Shown: positions 25,145 through 34,600 of the stretch, piece by piece | Layout of the letters: every line of letters begins with the position of its first letter | Position numbering within the stretch: position 1 is the stretch's first letter | From: Halalkalicoccus paucihalophilus | Lineage (GTDB): Archaea; Halobacteriota; Halobacteria; Halobacteriales; Halalkalicoccaceae | DNA length: 64,000 nucleotides | Reading direction: 5' to 3' | Assembly: GCF_001593955.1 (NCBI RefSeq) | Contig: NZ_LTAZ01000004.1 | Span: 62,001-126,000 of the forward strand | Notes under the pieces: model-generated | The model's database searches: none | The model's input: only the letters and a program-made list of their open reading frames with translations | What the model was told of the DNA's origin: nothing | Position numbers and translations under genes: made by a program

Positions 25145-25157
25145 ATATTATTAACGC
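25145..25157 (-). promoter_or_regulatory. Candidate promoter of the AAA ATPase-MBL operon
   Basis: On the minus strand the TTAATAATATCGGGC-type run (25141-25155) is AT-rich. It lies 20-30 bases before the ATPase start and fits a TATA element for a leaderless message. Confidence 0.4.
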
Positions 25158-25261
25158 CATCGACACGCGATTCCGATCGCGCCGTCGGACCGCGCCGACG
25201 GCGGTCCGCGACACCCTTTCGTCGCCTCGTGTGCGTACCCTTTTGGGTGCGGCCATCTACC

Positions 25262-25275
25262 GCCATATATATGGC
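25262..25275. promoter_or_regulatory. Palindrome covering the start codon of the HTH regulator
   Basis: GCCATATATATGGC is an exact 14-base palindrome whose last ATG (25271-25273) is the proposed start codon of the regulator. The same bases also look like a TATA element. It could be an autoregulatory operator or a chance overlap. A GC-rich inverted repeat with arms CGGACCGC/GCGGTCCG lies about 70 bases upstream (25186-25208). Confidence 0.4.
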
Positions 25276-26062
25276 TTCCCCTGCGCACAGCCTCCTCGAA
25301 ACCGTCACACGGCGGGCGGCCGTTATCGAGCGTCTCAGTGGCGGTTTGCGCGACAAACGCGAACTCACCGAGGGACTCGACGTCTCGCGACAGACCGTCG
25401 ACCGGGCTGTCCGTGAACTCGAATCGGTCGCCATCGTCGAGCGCACCGACGAGGGGTATCGACTGACGCTCGTCGGCGAGCTCGCCTACCGGGAGTTCGA
25501 GTCGTTGCTCACCGCCTACGAGCGGCTCTGTCTCGCCCGCGACCTCCTCGTGCATCTCCCGCCCGATACCCGCATCGACACCGACGTGCTCGCCGGGGCG
25601 ACCGTCGTCCACGCCGACCACCGGTTCCCCCGCGAATCCGCCCGCGAACTCGAACGTCTGGTCGAGGGGGCCGACAGCCTCGTTGGCTACTCGCCGATCG
25701 CCGTCCCGGAGTACGTCTCGTTGTTCCATCACCAGGTTACGCGGACCGACACCGAGATCGAACTCTTCCTCGACGAACCGCTGATCGAACGGCTCGTCTC
25801 GGGCTACACCGAGGAGCTACGCGAGGCGTTTTCGGCCCCGAACTTCACCATGTTTCGGCTCTCGGAATCGCTCTGTCCGAACATGGGGATCGCCCTCGCC
25901 GACGGGTCGTCGGTCTGGATCGGCGTCTACGACGACACCGGCAACATCCGCGGGGCGATCACGACCGAGGCCGACGCGGCCGTGGCGTGGGCCCGCGACC
26001 GTCTCGAAGCCTGTCGGGAGAACGGCCAGGAGGTCCCCTCGAACTCGGCTGCCAACGAATGA
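25271..26062 (+). CDS. HTH regulator with a FilR1-type (DUF1724) domain
   Basis: 263 residues from MASPAHSLLETVTRRA. The N-terminal wHTH (about 5-75) has LRDKRELTEGLDVSRQTVDR. The C-terminal domain (about 120-255) reads LVGYSPIAVPEYVSLFHHQV, then RLSESLCPNMGIALADG and WIGVYDDTGNIRGAITTEAD, the DUF1724/FilR1-like sensor found in haloarchaeal regulators. Ligand unknown. 63 bases upstream of the thiolase gene and on the same strand. Confidence 0.82.
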   Translation: MASPAHSLLETVTRRAAVIERLSGGLRDKRELTEGLDVSRQTVDRAVRELESVAIVERTDEGYRLTLVGELAYREFESLLTAYERLCLARDLLVHLPPDTRIDTDVLAGATVVHADHRFPRESARELERLVEGADSLVGYSPIAVPEYVSLFHHQVTRTDTEIELFLDEPLIERLVSGYTEELREAFSAPNFTMFRLSESLCPNMGIALADGSSVWIGVYDDTGNIRGAITTEADAAVAWARDRLEACRENGQEVPSNSAANE

Positions 26063-26125
26063 ACTCCTCTCCCGGCGCGCGCCGTTGTGCCGCCGTTTAA
26101 GGTTCTGCCACTCGAAGCGAGTGTA

Positions 26126-27268
26126 ATGTCATCGGACACCACCCCCGTCGTCGTACAGGCGTTTCGGACCCCGTTCGGCAAGGAAGGCGGCGTCTTCGCG
26201 GACGTCCGCAGCGAGGACCTCTCGATCCCGTTGATAAACGAGATCCTCGCCGACACGGGACTCGGAAGCGACGATATCGACGACCTGATGTGGGGCGTCG
26301 CCCAACAGCGCGGCCAGCAGGACAACAACGTCGCGCGCGTGATCGCGCTGCTCTCGGAACTTGGCGAGGGAACCCCGGCGACCACGATCAACCGCTGGTG
26401 TGCCTCCTCGATGCAGGCGATCATTTCGGCGTCCGATGCGATCCGCGCCGGCCAGCGCGAGGCCGTGATCGCCGGCGGCGTCGAGTCGATGTCGAACGTC
26501 CCGATGGACGGCGAGTCCTACGCCCACCTCCACCCGCGGCTCGCAGAGCAGTACAACATCGGCGAACTCGAGATGGGCATGACCGCCGAGAAGGTCGCAG
26601 AAACGTACGACGTTTCTCGCGAAGAACAGGACGAGTTCGCGCTGCGAAGCCACCAGCGAGCGGCCGCCGCCACCGACGAGGGTCGCTTCGACGACCAGAT
26701 CGTCCCGATCGAAACCCCCGATGGGAGCGTCAGCGAGGACGAGGGGATCCGCCGCGACACCGACATGGAGACGCTTGCGGGCCTCCCGACGGTATTCAAG
26801 GGAGACGGTACCGTGACGCCCGGCAACGCCTCACAGCTGACCGACGGGGCGGCGGCGACGCTCGTGACCAGCCGCGCCTTCGCGGAGGACCACGATTTAG
26901 AGGTTCTCGCCGAAGTCGGCTCGAACAACGTCGCGGGCGTCGACCCCACCGTGATGGGAATCGGGCCGGTCCCGGCGACCGAGGGCCTGCTCGAACGAAC
27001 TGGTAGAGAGATCGAGGAGTACGATCTGGTCGAGATCAACGAGGCGTTCGCGAGCCAGTGTGAGTACTCTCGGAGAGAGCTCGGGATCGCCGAGGACCGG
27101 CTGAACGTCAACGGCGGGGCGATCGCGCTGGGTCACCCGCTCGGTGCAAGCGGTGCGCGCCTGCCCGTGACGCTGATCCACGAACTGATCGAGCGCGACG
27201 CCGACCGCGGGCTGGCGACGCTCTGTGTCGGCTTCGGACAGGGTGCGGCGATCGAGTTCTCGCGATAG
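26126..27268 (+). CDS. Acetyl-CoA acetyltransferase (thiolase)
   Basis: 380 residues from MSSDTTPVVVQAFRTPFGKE. Active-site Cys in TTINRWCASSMQAI (about 82-95), HEAMT-type GGVESMSNVP, then the C-terminal GHPLGASGAR and CVGFGQGAAIEF (family norm CxGxG, with His and Cys present). Catalyses condensation or cleavage of acetoacetyl-CoA or longer 3-ketoacyl-CoA. A TATA-like GTTTAAGG at about 26094-26101 fits a leaderless start. Near the acyl-CoA synthetase, but on the opposite strand. Confidence 0.92.
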   Translation: MSSDTTPVVVQAFRTPFGKEGGVFADVRSEDLSIPLINEILADTGLGSDDIDDLMWGVAQQRGQQDNNVARVIALLSELGEGTPATTINRWCASSMQAIISASDAIRAGQREAVIAGGVESMSNVPMDGESYAHLHPRLAEQYNIGELEMGMTAEKVAETYDVSREEQDEFALRSHQRAAAATDEGRFDDQIVPIETPDGSVSEDEGIRRDTDMETLAGLPTVFKGDGTVTPGNASQLTDGAAATLVTSRAFAEDHDLEVLAEVGSNNVAGVDPTVMGIGPVPATEGLLERTGREIEEYDLVEINEAFASQCEYSRRELGIAEDRLNVNGGAIALGHPLGASGARLPVTLIHELIERDADRGLATLCVGFGQGAAIEFSR

Positions 27269-27302
27269 ACCGGTCGGAGTTCGACCGCTGACGGGAGAGC
27301 GG

Positions 27303-28973
27303 CTACTCCCCGAACTGCGCCTGCTCTTGCTCTCGAAGTTCGATCCGGCGGATCTTCCCGCTCGACGTCTTGGGAAGTTCCGAGACGAACTCCACTCGTC
27401 GAGGATATTTGTAGGGGGCGGTCTCCTCCTTCGTGAACTCTTGGATCTCCGCTTTCAGTTCGTCGCTCCCCTCGTAGCCCTCCGCGAGGACGACGTAGGC
27501 CTTTACGACGTTGCCCCGCTCCTCGTGAGGGCTCTCGACTGCGGCGGCTTCGGCGACCGCCTCGTGAGAGACGAGCGCGTCCTCGACCTCGAAGGGGCCG
27601 ATTCGGTAGCCCGCCGAGATGATGATGTCGTCTGCCCGTCCCTCGAAGAAGAAGTAGCCCTCCTCGTCGCGACTCGCCAGGTCGCCGGTCCGGTAGTACT
27701 CGCCGTGAAAGGTCCGCTCGTCGAGACGGGGTTTCTCGTAGTAGCCGTCGAAAATCCCGGGACACCCCACCGGGACGGCGACCTCGCCGATCTCGCCGTC
27801 CTCCACTTCCTCCTCCTGGGTGTCGATGATCGTCGTCCCCATCCCCGGCGTGGGCTTGCCCATGCTGCCGGGCTTGACCTCGATCCCGGGGTAGTTCGTC
27901 ACGAGCGCGACTGTTTCGGTCTGGCCGTAGCCGTCCCGTGGGATGACACCGAAGGCCTCCTCGATGGCCTCGATGGGTTCTCTATTCAATGGCTCGCCCG
28001 CCGACAGCGCGTCCGTCAGTTGAACGTCGTCGTACTCCGAGAGATCGGTCTGCGTGAACATCCGGTACTGGGTCGGCACCGCACACAGCCGGGTGACGCC
28101 CTCCTGTTCGATCAGCGAGAGGAATCTATCAGGATCGAACTCGCCGTCGTAGAGCAGTTGGGTCGCCCCCGACGTGAGCGCCACGCCGACGGGGCTCCAG
28201 AACCACTTGGCCCATCCCGTTCCGGTGGTCGCCCACAGCAGCTCGGAGTCGAGGTCGGTCTCTTCGTCCAGCCCCCACCAGTAGGGACCGTTGATCCGGT
28301 TGAAACAGTGCATCCAGCGGTGTTTGTGAAGGACGGGTTTGGGTTTCCCAGTGGTCCCGGAGGTGTAGTTGATCGTCATCGGGTCCTCGGCGCCCAGATC
28401 CGGGCCCTCGAACTCCGCCGTGGACTCGGCCACCAGATCGCTGTACTTGTACCAGCCCTCGGGGCGTTCTTCGCTGTCGACACTGTCCTCGCGACCCTCC
28501 GGCGGGCGGCGCGCGCCCCCGAGGACGATCACCCGCTCTACCGGCGTGTCGTCTACGACCGGCTCGACCATCTCGATCAGCGACTCGTGACAGACGATCG
28601 TTTCGGCTCCGCAGTCCTCGGCGCGAAACGCGATGTCCTTCGGCTTGAGCATCGCAGAACAGGGCACGAGCACTGCACCCGCCGCGAGCGCGCCCAACTG
28701 CACCGAAAAGACGTCAGGGTGGCGCGGAAGCAGGTGCATCACCCGGTCGCCCGTCCCGATCCCGAGGTCCGAAAGCGCGCTTCCAAAACGGTTCATGTCG
28801 GCGCGAAGCTCGCCGTAGGTGCGCTCGTTTCGCCCGCCCGACGCGCTGACGAACGCGACCGCCGTCCGCTCGCCGAACGACTCGGCGTGCTCGTGGATCA
28901 CCTCGGGCAGGTTGTACTCCTCGGGGATCTCCCACTCGAACGCCGCGATTTCTTCCTCGTACTCGAGCGCCAT
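27303..28973 (-). CDS. Acyl-CoA synthetase (AMP-forming)
   Basis: 556 residues, ANL superfamily. AMP-binding P-loop NYTSGTTGKPKPVLHKHR (about 205-222), then GYGQTETVALVTNYPG, GRADDIIISAGYRIGPFEVE and the C-terminal catalytic Lys region LPKTSSGKIRRIELREQEQ. Closest in style to medium-chain or acetyl-CoA synthetases of haloarchaea; the exact acid is not readable. Follows the aldehyde ferredoxin oxidoreductase gene on the same strand with a 73-base gap. Confidence 0.92.
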   Translation of the reverse strand: MALEYEEEIAAFEWEIPEEYNLPEVIHEHAESFGERTAVAFVSASGGRNERTYGELRADMNRFGSALSDLGIGTGDRVMHLLPRHPDVFSVQLGALAAGAVLVPCSAMLKPKDIAFRAEDCGAETIVCHESLIEMVEPVVDDTPVERVIVLGGARRPPEGREDSVDSEERPEGWYKYSDLVAESTAEFEGPDLGAEDPMTINYTSGTTGKPKPVLHKHRWMHCFNRINGPYWWGLDEETDLDSELLWATTGTGWAKWFWSPVGVALTSGATQLLYDGEFDPDRFLSLIEQEGVTRLCAVPTQYRMFTQTDLSEYDDVQLTDALSAGEPLNREPIEAIEEAFGVIPRDGYGQTETVALVTNYPGIEVKPGSMGKPTPGMGTTIIDTQEEEVEDGEIGEVAVPVGCPGIFDGYYEKPRLDERTFHGEYYRTGDLASRDEEGYFFFEGRADDIIISAGYRIGPFEVEDALVSHEAVAEAAAVESPHEERGNVVKAYVVLAEGYEGSDELKAEIQEFTKEETAPYKYPRRVEFVSELPKTSSGKIRRIELREQEQAQFGE

Positions 28974-29046
28974 ACCTCCCTATCCGAATCCCACACAATA
29001 AATCATCGTGCCGCGGGAATCGGACGACTGATCGCTGGATCACGGA

Positions 29047-30714
29047 TCAGTCGTCCGCTGAGGCGGTCGAAACGGTGCCGTCGTCGTTCCAGCCCCGTAT
29101 CTCGTAATACTCGCTGAGGGCGTCGTCGAACCCCTCCAGTTGGTCGGCATACGGAAGCGTGTCGTCGCTCCGGTCGAACCCGCGGTGGTTGTTGAACTCC
29201 CGCTCCATCTCGACGACGCGAGCGCCCACGTCCAGTAGGTCCTCGTACTCCGCCGAGAACAGGTTCTCATACCGGTCGGGATTCATGATCCCCCGCGAGA
29301 ACCGACAGACGATCCCGCAGTCCTCCAGCGCGCGGGTGTTCTCCTGGCGGGCGATCGCCGCGGGTTTGCCCTCGAACCCGCCCTGCGGGAAGGCGTCGTC
29401 CTTGCCGACTAATGGATACTCCCATGCATAGAACGTCGAGTACATGTGGTCCGCACCGCGGTTCGCTACGGCGTAGGCCAGTCCCTGCCCATGCAAGGTT
29501 CGACCCTCGTGGCCCGCAAACGAGAGGTGCTTGACCGTCCAGTTACCCACTCCGAGTTCCTCGTGAGCCCGGCTTATCCCCTCGGCGAGTGTATCGCCGA
29601 TCCCCTTCCGGTGGGCGATCTTCTCGACCGTCTCGTGGATCAACTCGCTATTCCCGAAGGCGTCCTCGCTGGCGAGATACCCTGCGATGGTGTTGCCACA
29701 GGAGATGGTGTCGAGGCCGAGCTCGTCACAGAGCTCGTTCGACTGCATCACGTCGACGATGTCGTCGATCGCGCAGTTCGAGCCGAACGCCATGACGGTC
29801 TCGAACTCCGGCCCTTCGGTCTCGACGCCGCGCTCCTCGTCCTTCGTCGGGAGCTTGCAGGCGAAGGCACACGCGGAACAGGTCCCCTTCTTGAATTTCT
29901 TCTCCTCGACGCGATCGCCGTTGATCCCCTCCGCCCCCTCGAACTGCTGCTCGGAGAAGTAGCGGGTCGGGAGGCCGTTGACCTCGTTCGCCAGGTCCGT
30001 CACCGATGTCGTTCCCTGGCGCTTCATGATATGGTCGGTGGTCGCGGCCTCGCGATGGACCTCGTTCTGGACGTCGGGGATCTCGATCTCGGGGTGGGAA
30101 TCGCCGTCGAACGTGATCGCCTTGACGTTCTTCGAGCCGAGGACGGCACCGAGCCCGCCCCGGCCGAACGCACGCGATTCGGTAGTCATGATCGAGGCGA
30201 ACTTCACCAGATTCTCGCCGGCGGGACCGATCGCGACGGCGTTCTCCTCGGTGAGGTCGCGTTCGGTCTCGACGTATTCCGTCACCTCCGAGACGAGCGC
30301 CCCCTCCAGTTCGGGGACCGGGTCGAACTCGATTCCCTCATCGGTAATGTGGATCGCGACCGGCTCGTCACTTCTTCCCACTAACTCGATCGCGCCGTAG
30401 CCCGTTCCCGCGAGGTTCCGGGAGACGAACCCGCCGGCGTTCGAGGAGACGAGCCCGCCCGTCAGCGGCGAGAGGGCGGTCGCGTTCGTCCGGCCGGTGT
30501 AACTCATCCGGCTAGCCTGCATCGGGCCGGTCGTGAAGTAGAGCCTGTTTTCCTCCCCGAGGGGATCGGCGTCGAACGGAACCCGATCGAAGGCGAGTTT
30601 CGTCCCGACGCCCCGCCCGCCGATAAAGGTCGAAAGAACGTCGTCGATGTCCTCGGTGTCGTGGCTGTGCGCTCCGAGATCGATCGAGAGCAGCGCCCCC
30701 TCTGCGTGAAGCAT
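29047..30714 (-). CDS. Aldehyde ferredoxin oxidoreductase
   Basis: 555 residues. The tungsten-bis-pyranopterin domain (about 1-210) has FIGGRGVGTKLAFDRVPFD and GRGGLGAVLGSKNVKAITFD. The cluster motif KGTCSACAFACKLPTKDEE and the later GLDTISCGNTIAG supply the four cysteines of the Fe4S4 site. Interconverts aldehydes and carboxylates with ferredoxin. Length is somewhat short but typical of haloarchaeal AOR. With the acyl-CoA synthetase it suggests aldehyde/acid to acyl-CoA flux. Confidence 0.92.
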   Translation of the reverse strand: MLHAEGALLSIDLGAHSHDTEDIDDVLSTFIGGRGVGTKLAFDRVPFDADPLGEENRLYFTTGPMQASRMSYTGRTNATALSPLTGGLVSSNAGGFVSRNLAGTGYGAIELVGRSDEPVAIHITDEGIEFDPVPELEGALVSEVTEYVETERDLTEENAVAIGPAGENLVKFASIMTTESRAFGRGGLGAVLGSKNVKAITFDGDSHPEIEIPDVQNEVHREAATTDHIMKRQGTTSVTDLANEVNGLPTRYFSEQQFEGAEGINGDRVEEKKFKKGTCSACAFACKLPTKDEERGVETEGPEFETVMAFGSNCAIDDIVDVMQSNELCDELGLDTISCGNTIAGYLASEDAFGNSELIHETVEKIAHRKGIGDTLAEGISRAHEELGVGNWTVKHLSFAGHEGRTLHGQGLAYAVANRGADHMYSTFYAWEYPLVGKDDAFPQGGFEGKPAAIARQENTRALEDCGIVCRFSRGIMNPDRYENLFSAEYEDLLDVGARVVEMEREFNNHRGFDRSDDTLPYADQLEGFDDALSEYYEIRGWNDDGTVSTASADD

Positions 30715-30757
30715 ACTCGGTCTTTGCGAGCCCGGCCAATAAAGCTATACAGCCGCC

Positions 30758-32191
30758 TCACTCGACGGTCGGCGCCGAGGACGTATCGGCGAGCCATCGT
30801 TCGAGCTTCTCGCGCGGTGGTGGACCCGTAACGATACTCACGCCGACGAAGAGGACGAGGCTCGTCGCGAGCCCGTAGATGATCGGGAGGTTCGAGCCGA
30901 AGCCATACAGCGCCATGCTCGCGACGACCACGAGCGAGCTGCCGACGATCGCCGAGAGCGCTCCCTGCCAAGTCGCCCCCTTCCAGAAGAACGCGCCCAG
31001 AATGGGAACGAAGACCGCGCCCGTCAGCAGGTTGTACGCGAGCGTCAGCGCGTTTACCACGTCGCCGATGACGACCGCAGCCCAGATCGAGACGGCACCC
31101 AACACGATAATGCCGATCCGGGAGGCGGCGGTGTAGCGCTTCTCGCTCGCGTCAGGGTCGATAAAGCGCCGGTAGACGTCGTTCGTCAACAGCGTACTCG
31201 AAGCCAGCAGGGCCGAATCGGCGGTCGACATCATCGCGGAGATGAACCCGGCGAGGATCAGCCCGGAGAGGCCGACCGGGACGGTTTCGAGGACCATCGT
31301 CGGCAGCGCGAGGTCGGGGTTCTCGATCGCCGGGAACAACACGAGCGCGATCATGCCCAACAGTGCCGTCGCGATCCCGTAGACGACCGCGTACGCCCCT
31401 GTCGCGATGTTGCCGACCCTCGCCGTACGGGGGCTGTCGGCGGTGAAGACCCGCTGCCAGATGTCCTGACCGATCATGATTCCGAGGAAGTACAGCAGGA
31501 AGTAGGTGAACACCGTCTCAAGGCCGATTCCGGTGGGACTGAAGTAGGAGGGATCGAGTTCGCTCGTCAGTCCGGAGATCCCGCCGACCTCCATGAGTCC
31601 CAGCGGCAGGGCGAGCGCGAAGATCCCGACGGTCATGATCAGCCACTGGAAGAAGTCGGTGATCGTCACCGAGAGCATCCCACCGAGGGCCGTGTAGGCG
31701 ACGACGATAGCACCCGCGACGACGGTCATCTCGGTGAGGCCGTACCCCGAGAGCGCGCTCAAAACCGTGCCGATCGAGATCACCTGCGTGATGGCGATCG
31801 TCAGCGCGTAGACGCCCGCGACGGCCGCGCCGACGGTTCCCGAGTACGTGTCGAACCGGCGTTCGAGCACCTCGCCCAAGGTGTAGGCTTTGAGGTTCGC
31901 CAGTTGGGTCGAGATGAGCAGGCCGACCGCGGCGACGCCCAGCCCGAGCCAGACGACGAGCCACGCCCCGGAGATCCCGTACTGGTAGCCGAGCCCGCCA
32001 CCCCCGATCGTCGAGGCGCCCCCGAGGATCACCGCCGACATCACCGGGACGTACATCCATAGCGGAATCGATCGCCCCGCGACGAGATACTCCTCGAGCG
32101 ACCCCGAACGGCGATATCCCCAGTAGCCGACGCCGACCATCCCGATGAGATAGAGCACGACGATCCCGCCATCGATGGGTGACGCTACCAT
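30758..32191 (-). CDS. Sodium/solute symporter (SSF family)
   Basis: 477 residues, about 13 helices. GYRRSGSLEEYLVAGRSIPL (about 26-45), then LGGASTIGGGGLGYQYG, and GFISAMMSTADSALLASST with LLTNDVYRRFIDPDASEKR, all SSF hallmarks. Substrate unknown; candidates are a monocarboxylate or an amine by context with the ureohydrolase gene on the opposite strand (170 bases between starts). Confidence 0.88.
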   Translation of the reverse strand: MVASPIDGGIVVLYLIGMVGVGYWGYRRSGSLEEYLVAGRSIPLWMYVPVMSAVILGGASTIGGGGLGYQYGISGAWLVVWLGLGVAAVGLLISTQLANLKAYTLGEVLERRFDTYSGTVGAAVAGVYALTIAITQVISIGTVLSALSGYGLTEMTVVAGAIVVAYTALGGMLSVTITDFFQWLIMTVGIFALALPLGLMEVGGISGLTSELDPSYFSPTGIGLETVFTYFLLYFLGIMIGQDIWQRVFTADSPRTARVGNIATGAYAVVYGIATALLGMIALVLFPAIENPDLALPTMVLETVPVGLSGLILAGFISAMMSTADSALLASSTLLTNDVYRRFIDPDASEKRYTAASRIGIIVLGAVSIWAAVVIGDVVNALTLAYNLLTGAVFVPILGAFFWKGATWQGALSAIVGSSLVVVASMALYGFGSNLPIIYGLATSLVLFVGVSIVTGPPPREKLERWLADTSSAPTVE

Positions 32192-32360
32192 AGGTCGACT
32201 GTCAGAGCGACCCGTATAGATACGTCGATCCCGGGCGACGGTCGTTGGTCGACGGGCGGGGTTCGATTGCGCCCCCGTCCGATCACGGAACGTATAAGCG
32301 GCCGCCCGCCGCCACTCCCGACATGACCGGCCCCGACGAGACCGGGACGGAGGTCGAGCG

Positions 32361-33368
32361 ATGAGCGAGGACTCGCCCGCCGCGCGCTTTCGTGAGCGGG
32401 TTCCCGAATCGAACGTCGAACTCGCCTACGCCGGGCTCAACACCTTCCTGAAGGGCGAACCCCGCGACGTCGAGGACCTCTCGGGGGTCGACGTCGGCGT
32501 GCTCGGCGCGCCCTACGACGGCGCGGTGAGCAACCGCCCCGGGACGCGCTACGGCCCCGAGGCGATCCGGCGGGCCAGCGCGTGGTGGGCGTACCTCTCG
32601 GGGTACAAGGGCGGGCTGACGAACATGGGGACGGGAGAACAGGTCGACTTCTCGAACCTGTCGGTCGCCGACTGTGGCGATATTCCCGTCTTTCCGATGG
32701 ACCGCGAGACGACTGCGGAAAGCATCACCGCCCACGTCGCGACGGTCGCCCAACGGGCGTTTCCCGTGCTGCTCGGGGGCGATCACTACTGTACGTACCC
32801 CTCCTTCGAGGGCTTCGCCGAGGGGATCGACGCCGATTCCGTAGGGCTGGTCCAGATCGACGCCCACACCGACACCGTCGCGGAGAGCGCCGTCTTCGGC
32901 GAGCACTTTCACGGATCGAGCACCCACCACATCGCGGATTCGGAGTACGCGGAGTACGAGAATGTCAGTCAGGTCGGGATCAGGGGCTACGAGAGCCCAG
33001 ACTTCTTCGACTTCGCCGACGAGGTGGGACTGAACCTCTACACGATGAACGAGGTGCGCGAGGAGGGAATTCGAGCGATCACGGGGCGGGCGGTCGAAGC
33101 GGCCGCCGAGGGAACGGACGCGGTCTACGTCACCTTCGACATCGACGCGGTCGATCCGTCCGTGGCTCCCGGCACCGGGACGCCGGTTCCCGGCGGGCTC
33201 TCCGCACAGGAGGCGCTTTCGACGATGGACGTCCTCGGGAGTAGTGAAGCGGTCGGCGCGGTCGACCTGATGGAGGTCGCGCCGACCTACGACCCGACCG
33301 AGGGGACAGGGCGGTTGGGAGCGTACCTGCTCGTTCGGTTTCTCGAGCAGAAGTTCGCCGCCGAGTAG
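32361..33368 (+). CDS. Ureohydrolase (agmatinase family)
   Basis: 335 residues, arginase/agmatinase fold. Mn-binding motifs LLGGDHYCTYPS (about 137-148), IDAHTDT (about 171-177) and FDIDAVDPSVAPGTGTPVPG (about 258-277) are intact. Most likely agmatinase; guanidinobutyrase or formimidoylglutamase cannot be excluded. Divergent from the SSF transporter gene, which may bring in its substrate. A TATA-like CGTATAAG at about 32291-32297 precedes it. Confidence 0.87.
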   Translation: MSEDSPAARFRERVPESNVELAYAGLNTFLKGEPRDVEDLSGVDVGVLGAPYDGAVSNRPGTRYGPEAIRRASAWWAYLSGYKGGLTNMGTGEQVDFSNLSVADCGDIPVFPMDRETTAESITAHVATVAQRAFPVLLGGDHYCTYPSFEGFAEGIDADSVGLVQIDAHTDTVAESAVFGEHFHGSSTHHIADSEYAEYENVSQVGIRGYESPDFFDFADEVGLNLYTMNEVREEGIRAITGRAVEAAAEGTDAVYVTFDIDAVDPSVAPGTGTPVPGGLSAQEALSTMDVLGSSEAVGAVDLMEVAPTYDPTEGTGRLGAYLLVRFLEQKFAAE

Positions 33369-33586
33369 GTTGCGACCGTCGGCACGGTTCCACCGTCTGT
33401 TGGCGGTCTCCGGTCGCGCTGACGATCCCGCACCCACTCGCATACACGATTATTGGATGCGGGAGCTACCCGTGTATCGCCCCGACGACGCGAGCCACAG
33501 AGGAGACGAATCGCCGTCAGCCACAGTAGTATCCTACTAGTAAGGTAGTATTCTGATCCGTCGGCCGTGCGTAGTTCGATCGACCC

Positions 33587-34600
33587 GTGTTCAGGAACTA
33601 CCTCCGAGACGACGATGGCGGACCGATCGACGACGAACAGCGTCGGGTCGGGAGGGAGATCCAGCGCCGGACCGGACCGACGTTCCACGTGGCGACGCGG
33701 CTGTTGCCACCCCGCTATCGCGAGCCGACCTACGTGCTCTATGGTTTCTTCCGCATCGCCGACGACGTCGTCGATACGACCGTGGAGACCGATCCGAGCG
33801 CCCAGCGGGCCGAACTCGAGCGGATCCGTACCGCGGTGCTCGGCGACCGAGCGGTCGAGGAGCCCGTCCTGCGTGCGGTCCGGGCCCTGCGCCGTGAACA
33901 CGACATCCCCGCCGAGGAAATCGACGTCTTCCTCGACGCGATGGAGCGGGACGTCTCGGAGACGCGCTACGAGACCTACGAGGACCTGGAGACGTACCTG
34001 CGCGAGTCCGCTGTCGCCGTAGCGTACATGATGCTCGCGGTGCTGGATCCCACTCAAGGCGAGGCGGCGCGACCCCATGCGAAGGCGCTCGGCGAAGCGT
34101 TCCAACTAACCAACTTCCTCCGGGACGTCAAAGAGGACATCGACGAGTACGGTCGGGTCTACCTCCCCCGCCGGACGCTCCGGGCCCACGGGGTGAGCGA
34201 GGCCGACCTCGCGTCCGGGCAATTCTCGCCGGGGTTCGCCGCCGCGATGCGGACCGAACTCGAGCGGGCCGAACGGCTCTACAGAAAGGGGGTCGTGGGT
34301 ATCCGATATCTCCCGGAGGACTCTCAGTTCGCCATCGTGCTGGCGGCCGTCCTCTACGCGGAACACCACCGCCTCATCAGGGTCAACGGCTGGGACGTGC
34401 TCTCTACGCGGCCGGAACTCGGGACGACGACGCGGCTGAAACTGGTGGCTCGGACCTGGTGGCGCTGGCGTCGCGACCCGGATCCCGAGGCAGTGTTCTA
34501 CGACGTCAGTGCGGTTTCGGAGTCGTCCGGAGCGGCGATACCGGACTCGACGCCGAACCTCGAACGCCGTCCGGACGAAACCCGGCTCTCGTCTCGGTAG
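33587..34600 (+). CDS. crtB: Phytoene synthase
   Basis: 337 residues from GTG 33587 (MFRNYLRDDDGG). First Asp-rich motif RIADDVVDTTVET and second NFLRDVKEDIDEYGRVYLP. This is the pair that condenses two GGPP to phytoene, first step of the bacterioruberin pathway. The residues around YVLYGFFRIADD fit CrtB rather than squalene synthase. The upstream 33520-33560 has short direct/inverted TAGTA runs that could be regulatory. No other carotenoid gene is adjacent. Confidence 0.9.
   Translation: MFRNYLRDDDGGPIDDEQRRVGREIQRRTGPTFHVATRLLPPRYREPTYVLYGFFRIADDVVDTTVETDPSAQRAELERIRTAVLGDRAVEEPVLRAVRALRREHDIPAEEIDVFLDAMERDVSETRYETYEDLETYLRESAVAVAYMMLAVLDPTQGEAARPHAKALGEAFQLTNFLRDVKEDIDEYGRVYLPRRTLRAHGVSEADLASGQFSPGFAAAMRTELERAERLYRKGVVGIRYLPEDSQFAIVLAAVLYAEHHRLIRVNGWDVLSTRPELGTTTRLKLVARTWWRWRRDPDPEAVFYDVSAVSESSGAAIPDSTPNLERRPDETRLSSR

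Noticed and set aside
27225-29117. 630-codon plus-strand frame opposite the acyl-CoA synthetase
   Set aside because: Same antisense effect. It covers the synthetase and gives no recognisable domain.
33520-33560. Bat-type activator site before crtB
   Set aside because: The TAGTA repeats are only partly symmetrical and do not match a known Bat site well enough.
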